DNA from: Persicaria tinctoria
Taxonomy: Eukaryota; Streptophyta; Magnoliopsida; Caryophyllales; Polygonaceae
Direction: 5' to 3'
NCBI GenBank assembly: GCA_037127255.1
Contig: JBANSL010000005.1
Span: forward strand, 64,948,660 to 65,012,659
DNA: 64,000 bases
Shown here: positions 41,252 to 51,544 of the stretch, piece after piece
How positions within the stretch are numbered: position 1 is the first letter of the stretch
How the letters are laid out: every line of letters starts with the position of its first letter
Made by a program: the position numbers and the translations under genes
Notes under the pieces: generated by a model
Seen by the model: the letters and a program-made list of their open reading frames with translations, nothing else
Told to the model about the DNA's origin: nothing
The model's database searches: none

Positions 41252-43342
41252 AACCCCTGCAGTCGAAACGGGAGGGGTCCGTACAGTGAGATTGGAACGA
41301 AAATCAATGAACAACTGTCTAGGTAAACCCTTGGTGAATATATCAGCGTATTGATAAGAGGACGGGACATGTAGAACGCGGACATGTCCAATGGCAACCT
41401 TGTCCCCGACGAAGTGGAGATCAAGCTCAATGTGCTTCGTGCGTTGATGCTGGACTGGGTTGCTAGCCAGGTAGACGGCGGAGACGTTGTCAGTGTAGAC
41501 CAGAGTGGCCTTCTGCAAGGGGCAACGGAGCTCAAGCAGGAGATTGCGGAGCCAAGAGCACTCGGAGACAACGTTGGCAACACCCATGTATTCGGCTTCA
41601 GCGCTGGAGCGAGACACGACGGACTGACGCTTGGCTGACCAAGACACAAGAGTGTCATTGAGGAAGACACAGTAACCAGACGTGGAGCGACGTGTGTCTG
41701 GACAATCACCCCAATCCGCATCAGTGTAAGCCACAAGATCAAGCTTAGATGAAGGAGTAATGGTGGTGCCGAGCTCGAGGGTGCCGCTAGGGCTGCTCAT
41801 CGGCCCAAAACCGATCCGAACCTAGCCAAACCGAACCGAACCGAAAACCAAAATTCCCAAAAATGAAAACCGAAAACCGAACCTAAACTAATAGGTTTGG
41901 TTCGGTTTTTTACCGGTTTGGTTTAGGTTCGGTTCGGTTATGAACCTAAGTGAATCGGTTTCATTTTATCATTTTTATACCGATTTTATTTGAGCATTTA
42001 AAAAAAAACTAATGGTCTACATATACAACTACACGTCTACACATACAAATGACCCTTTTTTTATTAGCATTTGGGCTACTAATTACCAAATGTCATAAGA
42101 GAACCTAATAACCTATTGCTTTGTAAAGCATTACATGCATCAGTAGCAATGTATAGCCCATATACATTGTACAACAGTAGTAAATAGCGGATTAACAACT
42201 GAGCAAGTTAAGCTTTTGTACAACACTATATACAACAGTACCTAAACCTAAGGGAAGGGACGAACTGACCAAGGGTAAATTAAAACATTTTTAAAAAATC
42301 GGTTTTCTCCCGGTTTAACCGAACCGAGCCTAAACCGAACCTAAAACCGAAAATAGAAATTCCTTGAACCGAAAACCTAAACCGAAATAGATCGGTTCGG
42401 TTAGGTTCCGGTTTTTTAGGTTCGGTTCGGCCCAAAAATTCGGTTGAAATCGAATATGAGCAGCCCTAGGTGCCGCTGATGTATTGAATGATCCGCTTCA
42501 AAGCCTGAAAGTGAGGTTCCCTAGGGGCATGCATGAACAAGTAGATCTGCTGAACGGCGTAACTGATATCAGGCCTGGTGAAAGTGGGATACTGAAGAGC
42601 ACCAGCGAGGCTCCTGTACAGTGTTGGATCGTCAACCAAAGGACCAGAATGAGCACTGAGCTTGTTGGATGTATCGACTGGGGTCGCGACGGGATTACAG
42701 TTGACCATCTTGGCCCGAGCAACAATCTCAGCAGCATACTTACTTTGTGAGAGAAACAAACCAGACGCATACCGCTGAACAGCAACTCCCAAGAAGTAAG
42801 ACAGCTGACCCAGATCAAACATGGCGAATTCCGCACTCAACTGCGAGATGATAGACGTCCGAAGAGCATCAGAAGAGGCGGTGAGAATGATGTCGTCGAC
42901 ATAAAGCAGCAGGAATGCCAAGTTTGAGCCTCTGCGATAGATAAACAAAGACGTGTCCGAACGGCTTCCAGTGAAACCCAAACGTAGCAGATGAGAGGCA
43001 AAACGCTGGAACCACGCCCGCGAAGCCTGTTTTAGACCATATAGAGAACGCTTGAGAAGACAAACAACGCTCAACATCAGCAAACCCCGGTGGCTGAAAC
43101 ATGTAAACTGTCTCATTCAGATGACCATGCAGAAAGGCGTTCTTGACATCTAACTGATAGATGGCCCAGTTGCGCGACAGAGCCAGACTCAGGACTACTC
43201 GGATAGTGGCAGGCTTGACCAGAGGGCTAAAGGTCTCATCACAATCAATACCTGCCTGCTGAGATCTACCGTTCACCACCAGACGGGCCTTGTAGCGCTC
43301 CAACGTCCCATCAGAGCGGAACTTGTGACGAAAGAGCCACAT
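41252..43342 (-). pseudogene. Copia RT and RNase H region (broken)
   Basis: RT starts [20 protein letters not shown] (43342 down) with [12 protein letters not shown] frameshift near 43060-43080 moves the frame to [15 protein letters not shown] and the catalytic LLYVDDI. At KRIIQYISGT the frame meets MITE-1 (42468-41788). RNase H resumes at 41787 with AYTDADWGD, SRSSAEAEYMG and DNVSAVYLASNP, ending near the 3' LTR. The lengths of MITE plus TSD account exactly for the apparent frame change there. Confidence 0.88.
41788..42468. mobile_element. hAT MITE-1
   Basis: 681 bp, terminal inverted repeats TAGGGCTGCTCAT / ATGAGCAGCCCTA (13 of 13), flanked by 8-bp TSD GGTGCCGC (41780-41787, 42469-42476). 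Subterminal regions are full of CCGAACC/GGTTCGG motifs in inverted orientation. There is no ORF. The 8-bp TSD and TIR start indicate a hAT-mobilised element. Confidence 0.93.
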
Positions 43343-43357
43343 ACAACGAATGACGTT

Positions 43358-44126
43358 TAGGGCTGTGCAGATTTCGGTTTAGACCGGAAAACCGACCGGA
43401 ACCGAACCGGTAGAACCGGTCATATAACCGAACCGGATATTCCGGGCCGGTTTTTGGTTGATGTTTTTTGTGAATTACGGTTCCGGTTCGGTTCCGGTAA
43501 TAACCGGCGGTTTACCGGTTTAAACCGGATAAAACCGAAAATTGAATTATTGTAACAAAAATATTGTTTAATATATTTATATAACATTTAATTAAGTTAT
43601 TTTATTAATACAATCTTATTTGATAAGAATAGTTAGTTATCAATTCTATCTTATGAATTATGATCATACATCGATCAGTACAAGTGATGAACTTCTACGT
43701 ACAAGCTACGTATAAGCTGCAACACCGATCAAGGATTCTTTAATATTGTTTAATTATTAATTATGATTTATGAAAATTAAATGGCTTATTTGCTACTTTC
43801 TGTTTTTTTTTTCATTCACCATTTTTTATCCAACAACTTCTCTGTTGGATTATTGGACAAGTTGGATGTGATTACTACTTAATTAGACTTTTGGTTTTGG
43901 ATGCAATTTAATAATTTTTGTGAGGTTGTTTAATTGGTATTCAAGTTTGGTTATTCCGGTTTTTCCGGTTCCGGATCCGGATTGACTTTCTATATTCCGG
44001 ATCGGTTTTAAACCGAACCGGAATCTTACCGGTTCGGTTATCGGTTTGAATATTTTGAATATTACGGTTCCGGTTTTACCGGTTTTGTGCCGGTTCCGGT
44101 TCGGTTCCAACCGGTGCTCAGCCCTA
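43358..44126. mobile_element. hAT MITE-2
   Basis: 769 bp, TIR TAGGGCTGTGCA / TGCTCAGCCCTA (one mismatch), 8-bp TSD ATGACGTT (43350-43357, 44127-44134). Subterminal CCGGAACCGAACCGG-type repeats run in both orientations. It shares its TIR start with MITE-1 but not its interior. Confidence 0.93.
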
Positions 44127-44134
44127 ATGACGTT

Positions 44135-45547
44135 CGCCTCAGGAGGGCGAGGAACAAGAACCCAAGTACCATTCTTCGTAAGGGCCCTGTATTCGTCGAG
44201 CATAACCGCCTGCCAATTCGGGTCGAGGAGGGCTGTTTTGTGGGAGGTGGGAACGGGGGAGAGGGAGGTCTGGGTGGAGACAGAGGGTGAATGGGAGGCG
44301 GGAAGGACGGGGGCAAGAGGGGCTAAGCCAGGGGAAGAGGCGGAGGGCGGATCAAATGCGGCTAGGGTTGCGGCGGCCGCCGCCAGGGAGGGGATATGTG
44401 CGGCGGGCGCAGCATTTGGGGTTGCGGTGGGCGCCGCATGACTTGCGGCGGCCACCGCCAGGGAGGGGATATGTGCGGCGGGTGCAGCTTTTGGGGTTGC
44501 GGCGGGCGCAGCATGCCCTGCGGCGGCCGCCGCACGTAGGTGAGGCGAGTTTTTTGGGCTAGGTGATGGGAGGTGGATAGCGGGGTGATGGTCGGTGGTC
44601 ATGGAGATGATCTGACGGGGTCTGAAGACACCGGAGACGCTGCGGGTGTGTGGTCTGGTGGTAGAGGGTGGTGGGGGAGGTGGGGGAGGGGGAGACGCAG
44701 GAGCACCGGGAGAGCTCTGGGGAAGAATGAAGTGAGGGAATGGTGACTCAGACTCTGTCGACGACACAGGGGGTGTGGGAGACGCGAAAGGAAATCGCGA
44801 CTCATCAAAGGTGACATGACGAGAGAGAATGATCCTGTGAGTCTTGATATCGAGGCAAATGTAACTGCGATGATCAGACGGGTAGCCAAGAAAGACACAA
44901 TGGGTGGAGCGTGGGTGAAGCTTGTGGGGGGCGGTGGATGACTGATTAGCGAAGCAAAAGCAACCAAAGGTATGAAGGTAATCATATATGGGCAAAGTGT
45001 AATACAGTGCCTGAAACGGTGAGCGATGGTTGAGGGTGATGGAAGGGAGAATGTTGAGGAGGTAGCAAGTGGTGGCCAAGGCGTAAGGCCAATAAAGGAG
45101 GGGAATGGATGCGTGAAAGAGGAGAGTGCGCATCATATTGGTAATGGTTCGGATGATTCGTTCGGCCTTGCCATTTTGTTGAGAGGTGTAGGGGCAGGAC
45201 AAGCGATAGGAGATCCCATTGGTATTAAAGAAAGTGTTAAAATCTTTGTTGTCAAATTCGCGGCCATTGTCGCATTGGAAACACTTGACAGAGGTGTGAA
45301 ACTGTGTTTTGATGTAAGCGTGGAATTTAGCAAAGATAGGGAACACTTGAGATTTAAAGTACATAGGGAAAACCCATAAGAAATGTGTATGATCATCCAG
45401 AAACAAGAGGTAATACTTATGACCTTCCTTGCTAGGCACAGGAGATGTCCAAATATCACTATGAATAATATCAAAAGGTGAAAATGTAGTGTTTAAAGAT
45501 CGCTGAAAAGGAAGTATGGCATGCTTGCCTAACTGACAAGACGAACA
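44135..45547 (-). pseudogene. Copia integrase and linker
   Basis: After an in-frame TGA (45548-45550) the frame reads CQLGKHAILPF, HSDIW (first Asp), QCDNGREF (second Asp) and QQNGKAERI (Glu), the complete integrase triad, then the conserved FGCFCF and FLGYPSDHRSY. A long Pro/Ala/Ser-rich linker follows, partly encoded by GC-palindrome units (44369-44534), ending NGTWVLVPRPPEANVI at MITE-2. Confidence 0.88.
44369..44534 (-). repeat. GC-palindrome units inside the copia integrase-RT linker
   Basis: Seven units: 44369-44384, 44399-44414, 44423-44438, 44444-44459, 44474-44489, 44498-44513 and the perfect palindrome TGCGGCGGCCGCCGCA at 44519-44534. Spacing 30/24/21 repeats, so a 75-bp block was duplicated. 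They encode AAPAA-like sequence. Confidence 0.88.
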
Positions 45548-46333
45548 TCAACTAGAGCGATGCTCTTTATTACATGGGACAAGACTCTTAGAACGAAGTA
45601 AATCTAAAACTGCAGGACTGGGATGACCAAGGCGTGCATGCCAAAGACTGGATGATGATGCCGAGAGGGCGACTGGACTTGACGGGATGGATGGTGAGGG
45701 CGACGACACAAGATAGAGCTCCCCGGTGCTATTACATCTCAGGTGAGTAACCCCCGTAGTAAGATCCTTCACAGAGAAACCAAACGGATCAATCACAAGA
45801 GAAACATTATTGTCAGTGGTGAACCGACGGACAGAGATAAGGTTTTTAACAAGTTTGGGGGCAACAAGGACGTTGTTGAGGTGCAAAGGGTTGGTAGGGG
45901 TTGGTAATGTGGTGTGGCCAATGCCCGAAGTAGCAAGACGACCACCGTTGCCGACGATAATAGAATGAGCAGGACCCTTAAAAGAAAGAGATGAGAGAGT
46001 ACCTGAGGAGTTCGTCATATGAGAGGTAGCGCTAGTGTCCATGTACCAAGCGGCGTCAGGGGGTGTCAGCTGCATTGAGGAGAAGGCATTGTGCACATCA
46101 GTCGGGTATGCCTGATCAGACGACGGGCGGGGAGCAGGACCCAACAAGCCCTGCTGACGGTTGGGATACGGGGTTGGTCCACGAAACGACGCACCGGGGT
46201 AGCCATAGGGCATCCAAGGAGGGTAGCCAGGGTTGGGGTACCAAGAGGGGTGGCGGGGATCAAAATGCTGCGGGCGGCCATTGCTGCGGCCGCCGCGGCC
46301 CCTTGGTCCCTGCCGGTCGTTGCTGCGGCCGGG
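45548..46333 (-). pseudogene. Copia protease and pre-integrase region
   Basis: It lies between the TAG that ends gag (46334-46336) and a TGA. It begins with a Gly/Arg-rich basic segment (GRGGRSNGRPQ) where a zinc knuckle would be expected but is absent. Protease shows WYMDTSATSHMT (Asp-Thr-Ser-Ala) and the pre-integrase shows LWHARLGHPS. Confidence 0.85.
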
Positions 46334-47032
46334 CTAGAGGGCAAGCTGCTCGATTATGTCACTGGATGAGACCAACGCCGTCTTGTCTTTGGCGGCGTCG
46401 GTTGTCTGACGTTGGAGGCGAGTCTCCTCCAGGATCAGTTGAGACCGGGTCTTCTCGAACGTAGGGAGAGGTTCTGTCTGCTGTATATGAGTAGCAGCAG
46501 CATTGTATTCGGAAGGGAGGTCCGAGAGTACCTGGAGGACGAGACGGGTGGCGCTGGGTTTGGAGTAGACAGCGTCGAGCTGATCGGCTAGGGTCTTGAT
46601 GTGCTGACAGTAGGCAGATATCGACGGAAAAGAAGAAAGCTTGCAACTTGAGAATTCGTGCTCGAGATAGACAGCACGGGTGGACTTGTTATCTTGAAAG
46701 ATATCCTGAAGTTTCTTCCGAGCATTCAAGGCGGAGTCTTTGGGGTCGAGTATGGTGGTTAATAGATCTTTTGATATGGTGTTGAAGATCCATTGAAAGA
46801 CAATGGTGTCAAGTTGAGCGAAGAGATCGTCGTCTTCGCTTTCAGGGCGTTTGGCGGAGGAGTCAATGTGGTGGAGGACTTTATAAGCCTTAACATGGGT
46901 CGTGAAGAGGTGCGACCACATGGTGTAGGTACTGGATTCATGATCAAGAATGATAGGGATGCAATTTTTTATATTGGAGATGGTTAGGGCGGAATGGAAT
47001 GGTGATTTGGTGGCGGTGGGTTCAGTAGTCAT
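46334..47032 (-). CDS. gag: Copia gag
   Basis: 232 codons, MTTEPTATKSPFHSALTISN, of the copia gag (UBN2-like) type with TYTMWSHLFTTHVKAY, ARKKLQDIFQDNKSTRAVYL and YCQHIKTLADQLDAV. It ends at TAG where the same frame continues into the protease region, so gag and pol were originally one polyprotein. A 248-base leader with GAGAGA tracts separates it from the primer site. Confidence 0.85.
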   Translation of the reverse strand: MTTEPTATKSPFHSALTISNIKNCIPIILDHESSTYTMWSHLFTTHVKAYKVLHHIDSSAKRPESEDDDLFAQLDTIVFQWIFNTISKDLLTTILDPKDSALNARKKLQDIFQDNKSTRAVYLEHEFSSCKLSSFPSISAYCQHIKTLADQLDAVYSKPSATRLVLQVLSDLPSEYNAAATHIQQTEPLPTFEKTRSQLILEETRLQRQTTDAAKDKTALVSSSDIIEQLAL

Positions 47033-47280
47033 TGTGACGAGGATGATAGAGAGAGATAGGAGAGAGAGTGGGCGGTGGCAAGGGGATGGGGAGGCCGACG
47101 GTAGGAGGGGTGGCCGAGGCGGGTGGGTGAGATGACGGCGAGGAGAGAGAGACGGGAGGCTAGCGGCGAGAGGTGGCCGAGGCTAGGGAGCGGCGAGGAG
47201 AGAGAGAGGGCGGCGAGGAGAGAGAGAGAGGAGTGGCGGCTAGGGTTTAGAGAAAAAAATGTAGGGTCTTTGGATCTTAG

Positions 47281-47292
47281 GCTGTGATACCA
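47281..47292 (-). other. Primer-binding site of copia element
   Basis: Minus strand TGGTATCACAGC directly at the LTR end. It is the initiator-tRNA-Met type with one difference from TGGTATCAGAGC. Confidence 0.85.
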
Positions 47293-47431
47293 TGTGAGAT
47301 CATGAGATTGATTGTAATGTCCTCCTTGAGGGTTTCCATTCATTGATATAACATATATATAGGTTACAAAGGTATTGTGCCTTAATGGTCTTTTAGCCCA
47401 CTATACAATATGAGACCTATGTAATCTATCA
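47293..47431 (-). repeat. 5' LTR of copia element
   Basis: 139 bp, partner of 41113-41251. The following AAATG completes the TSD. Confidence 0.93.
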
Positions 47432-47436
47432 AAATG

Positions 47437-48192
<756 letters not shown>

Positions 48193-48713
48193 CTAATTGA
48201 GAATGTACATATGAAGTTTGGACTCTTCCATGGCATCCATAACATCTTTCTTCAAAGCCTGCGTACAACAAAGTTTAAGGGAATTAGTTTGAGCTCTTAA
48301 TTAGCATATATAGACCCTAAACCCTTAATCCTTAATCCTCCTCCCTTGTGAGTTTGTGACCCCTAAACCTAAATCCATCATCTGGGATTCTAGTTCTAGC
48401 ACGATATATTGAGTGGATTTTGGACCAAAATCACACCACATTATATATTACCAATCAAACCCCTAATTGTAAAATCGAAAGAAAAAAAAGACTACTATTA
48501 TAGAAGAAAACCCTGATTGCAAAATCAAAAGAGGAAGAAAGTAAACAAATAGAACAACAAATCAACATCACACATGAAATGAAAGCATGTAACTATGCAA
48601 GGAGCAAAAACTGGAAAAAGAAACAAAACTTTACTTCCTTTTGATAAATCTCATCAACATCAATCTTGCTTGTGGAAGAAACATGCCTTGTGGAAGCAAC
48701 AAAATCATCACTT
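48193..48713 (-). pseudogene. Possible two-exon gene fragment, unidentified
   Basis: Minus strand: a segment from about 48713 to 48635 reads DDFVASTRHVSSTSKIDVDE(IYQKE), then GTAAAG. The intron 48634-48259 ends TACGCAG. The next exon, 48258-48193, reads ALKKDVMDAMEESKLHMYIL then stop, in phase 0. The junction is clean, but I recognise no family and the upstream part lacks a start, so chance is possible. Confidence 0.25.
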
Positions 48714-49119
48714 CAAAACCCAATTCCGAGCCCACACGAAACATCTTGCACCTTTATAAATGGGAATACAAAACACCAAACAAAACTAAAAGGTATTTAA
48801 TTCTATGATAATAGAATAGACGGTAAGAATGCAAACCATCCCTACTCTATAAATGACAATATGAGAGTAATATTTTGTCCGTTCACTTTCTCCCCTTGTT
48901 CAACGAAATTAAAGACAAAGGAACTTGTTTAAATGACAATATTTAATTTCATCTTATCCTCCATTTAAATATTCATCTTTTTCCATTTTTTCCTTTCAGA
49001 AATCAAAATCTATATAATTTTGTAGATTATCGATTACTAATTTTTAATATTTATTTTCATCTTATTTTTCAGTTAAAATTTTGCTTTTTTCCCATTACCA
49101 TAACCGTTTGGAATCAATG

Positions 49120-49385
49120 TAATTATATACATAATTATCTTGTATAATTTTAACAATTAATACCACAACTTTTTTATGTATAAAAAATTGCGAGAATGCA
49201 AAAGGTTGGAAATTAAAACTCATATACATAATTATCTTGTATAATTTTGACAATTAATACCACAACTTTTTATGTATTAAAAAATTGCAAAATATGATCA
49301 ATGTGTAAACTATTAGGATTCGAACTCAAGACCTTATTCCTACCAAACAACTCTACTAACCATTGAGCTATGAAGATGTTTGTGA
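49120..49385 (-). mobile_element. tRNA-derived SINE-like element
   Basis: On the minus strand, A box TAGCTCAATGG (49370-49360) and B box GAGTTCGAATCC (49327-49316) at tRNA-like spacing. A body follows in which a segment of about 67 bp is tandemly repeated (49222-49288 and 49124-49191). The 3' end is not clear. Confidence 0.55.
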
Positions 49386-49801
49386 TCATTTGTGAAATTG
49401 AAATAAAAAATAAAAAATAAAAAAATAAATAAGCATTAAATTGGCCCTGAACACAACTTTTTATGTTTTATAGATATTGAATTCATATGATGTAGGCTTC
49501 AAGTGTTGATAATTGTGGATGTTTATACATATTTTTATCGAATTTGACTATATTTACTAGTGATGTTTATTTATCGAAGTGTTCGACGCATGTTTTTCTA
49601 CAATTTTTTTGTTGAATTTGCTGAGTTGTATTTCACCCGATCCACTTGATCAACCGGTGGGTGATGGGTGGACGTAGCGAGTGAAATATTTGGTGGGTGA
49701 GGGGTCAGGTAGGGTGAAGGGTTTTGGGTGGTGGATCGGGGGATAGAGGTAGATCACTCACCCACCACCCGACTCATTGCCATCCCTTGTTGCGATTGCC
49801 C

Positions 49802-50092
49802 ATGACCGATGACAACACCCTGCCGCCCGGCCAGCAGTTCGCTCAATTCAGTGCCGATTGCATTTGGGGCATCGAATTGGCCTTCCAGATCGAGAGTTCC
49901 TAGGGTTACCAATACTGAGGTCAGCTATCCCTAGGGGTTTTCCATAACCATACCTACTAGGTCGTGTGTTTGGGGACTTCGGCTCACGCAAAAGTCGTTA
50001 GTGTTCAGTATGATCTCAATGATTGTAGCTACGAATCACTTTTGGGTGTTTTCTGGGCCATGTATGAACCTACCACCCTTAATCGCCAGGTA
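49802..50092 (+). pseudogene. msrA: Peptide methionine sulfoxide reductase A, decayed exon
   Basis: One frame of 97 codons with three stops aligns with plant MsrA: DDNTLPPGQQFAQF, then DCIWGIELAFQ (the catalytic Cys of GCFWG is kept, Gly and Phe changed), then YDLNDCSYESLLGVFWA and PTTLNRQ, followed at 50093 by GTAATT at a plausible exon end. MsrA reduces methionine-S-sulfoxide in proteins. No second exon is visible downstream. The intron-like end suggests a genomic, not retroposed, fragment. Confidence 0.75.
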
Positions 50093-51544
50093 ATTCACAA
50101 CCATGTTTATGAATTTAGTTTGTTTTGGATTAATTTTTAGTGATAGATTATGTATTGATCTTGGTGGATGTTCAATGTTGATTGTTTGAGGTTGATTATC
50201 AGAATTAGATAATTGAACTTGAAATTGGATGCCTACACTGGTGATGGTTTTCATTGCCAATATTGCCTGATTTGATGTTGATGAGCATTAGACCTCTAAT
50301 GATCGCTCCATCTTCGAAGAAAGTTCCAGTCCTTCTTGATATAGTATGAAGCTCAAGCAACAATGCTTTTTTTTTGTTTTTCAATTTATTTTTGGATTAA
50401 AAATTGACTATAAGACAAGAATAGAAACTATAGTAAAATCAAATACTATTATAAAGAAAATAACAAAGATATGTGAAGCAAAACCCTCAAACATCTCACC
50501 GAAGGATTTTCGACACTCGATCTCACCTTTCTCAACATCTCACCAAGAAGAACTTGACTCTTTGCCCTCACATCTCACAATGACCACTCAGCATCTCACC
50601 AAGTGCTTGTTTTGACATCTCACTAAAACAAAAGCTTCGGCATCTCACCTAAGCCTTGGGGGTTTGAATTACAAAAACATCTTTTCCAAAAAGTCTCAAA
50701 TCTAAAAAATGATATTCTAAGTGAGCATGCAAGCTCTTTATATAGGAGAAATAGTCAAGATGAAAAGCCAAACATCTATGCCAAGGGACACCATTAAGGT
50801 AGCCTCGTCGAGACTCCATTGAAGAAGTATGATCAGCCATAAATGATATCATATGAAGAGGCACCATAAAGAGAAAATAGGTAGCTTTTCAAGTGGAAAA
50901 CAAAATCTGTCCAAATGTAAGTTGGTGGAAAGATTGACGATTTCCGTCATTTTTCGAGGAGACTTTGCAAATGTGTTCAACACAAAAGTCGTAGCCCTTG
51001 AAAAGATCTTTCAAATGAGTATTGGTTCAGAACAAACAGAGATATACAACCTTTGAACTAGCCAAAATACTAAAGGGTAATTGAATATGCCTGGATCATA
51101 TTGGATGTGGTTCATTATCATCTGTTGTGAGATACCTTGATTCAGGAATGAGGATGGCTCAATACTTCTTATCTTTTGGATGGATTGACTTGGTTAGGTT
51201 TGAGTTGTTTGGTTTGTTTTTTGAGTTTGTGGATGGCTTGAATATTTCATGATTAGCCCCCCTTTAATGCTGTTGTTTGAAGGAAGTTAAAAATCAAGTA
51301 ATTGTAGTTGATGTTTATGCAAGAATGTTAACAACTAAAATAATGCTACCGATATCTTATCTGTAGTGTCAAATGAATTCAGGGGAATGTAATCTTGTTC
51401 TAGAAGGATAATCCTTTGAAATATGACAATAGGATTATAAAGTGAAAAAAATAATATTATAAAGTTCACAAATAAGATTATAAAATGCATATATAATATT
51501 ATAAAGTTCATGAACAAAATTATAAAGTATATAGAATTTGAGGA
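50093..51544. other. Unassigned AT-rich region with small repeats
   Basis: No gene recognised. 50490-50655 holds about seven spaced copies of (A/G)CATCTCACC-like phrases. 51430-51535 holds several 'attataaag/attataaaa' units. A TATA-like CTTTATATAG lies at 50734-50743. It may be remnants of unknown transposable elements. Confidence 0.5.

Larger units (their letters stand above)
41113..47431 (-). mobile_element. Ty1/copia retrotransposon (minus strand) with two MITE insertions
   Basis: LTRs of 139 bp at 41113-41251 and 47293-47431 (about four differences, roughly 97% identity), TSD AAATG at 41108-41112 and 47432-47436, and primer site TGGTATCACAGC adjacent to the 5' LTR. Domain order gag, protease, integrase, RT, RNase H defines Ty1/copia. 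After removing the MITEs with their 8-bp TSDs, gag to the start of RT reads in one frame with two stops, and RT to RNase H in another, so one frameshift plus two nonsense changes inactivate it. Confidence 0.95.

Noticed and set aside
44369..44534. CRISPR-like or other array reading of the regularly spaced GC units
   Set aside because: The units are 16-bp palindromes in retroelement linker-coding DNA with a duplicated 75-bp block. Context is a plant retrotransposon.
49316..49370. A functional tRNA gene
   Set aside because: A and B boxes are present, but the acceptor stem and cloverleaf are not, and the body continues as repeat DNA; it fits a SINE.
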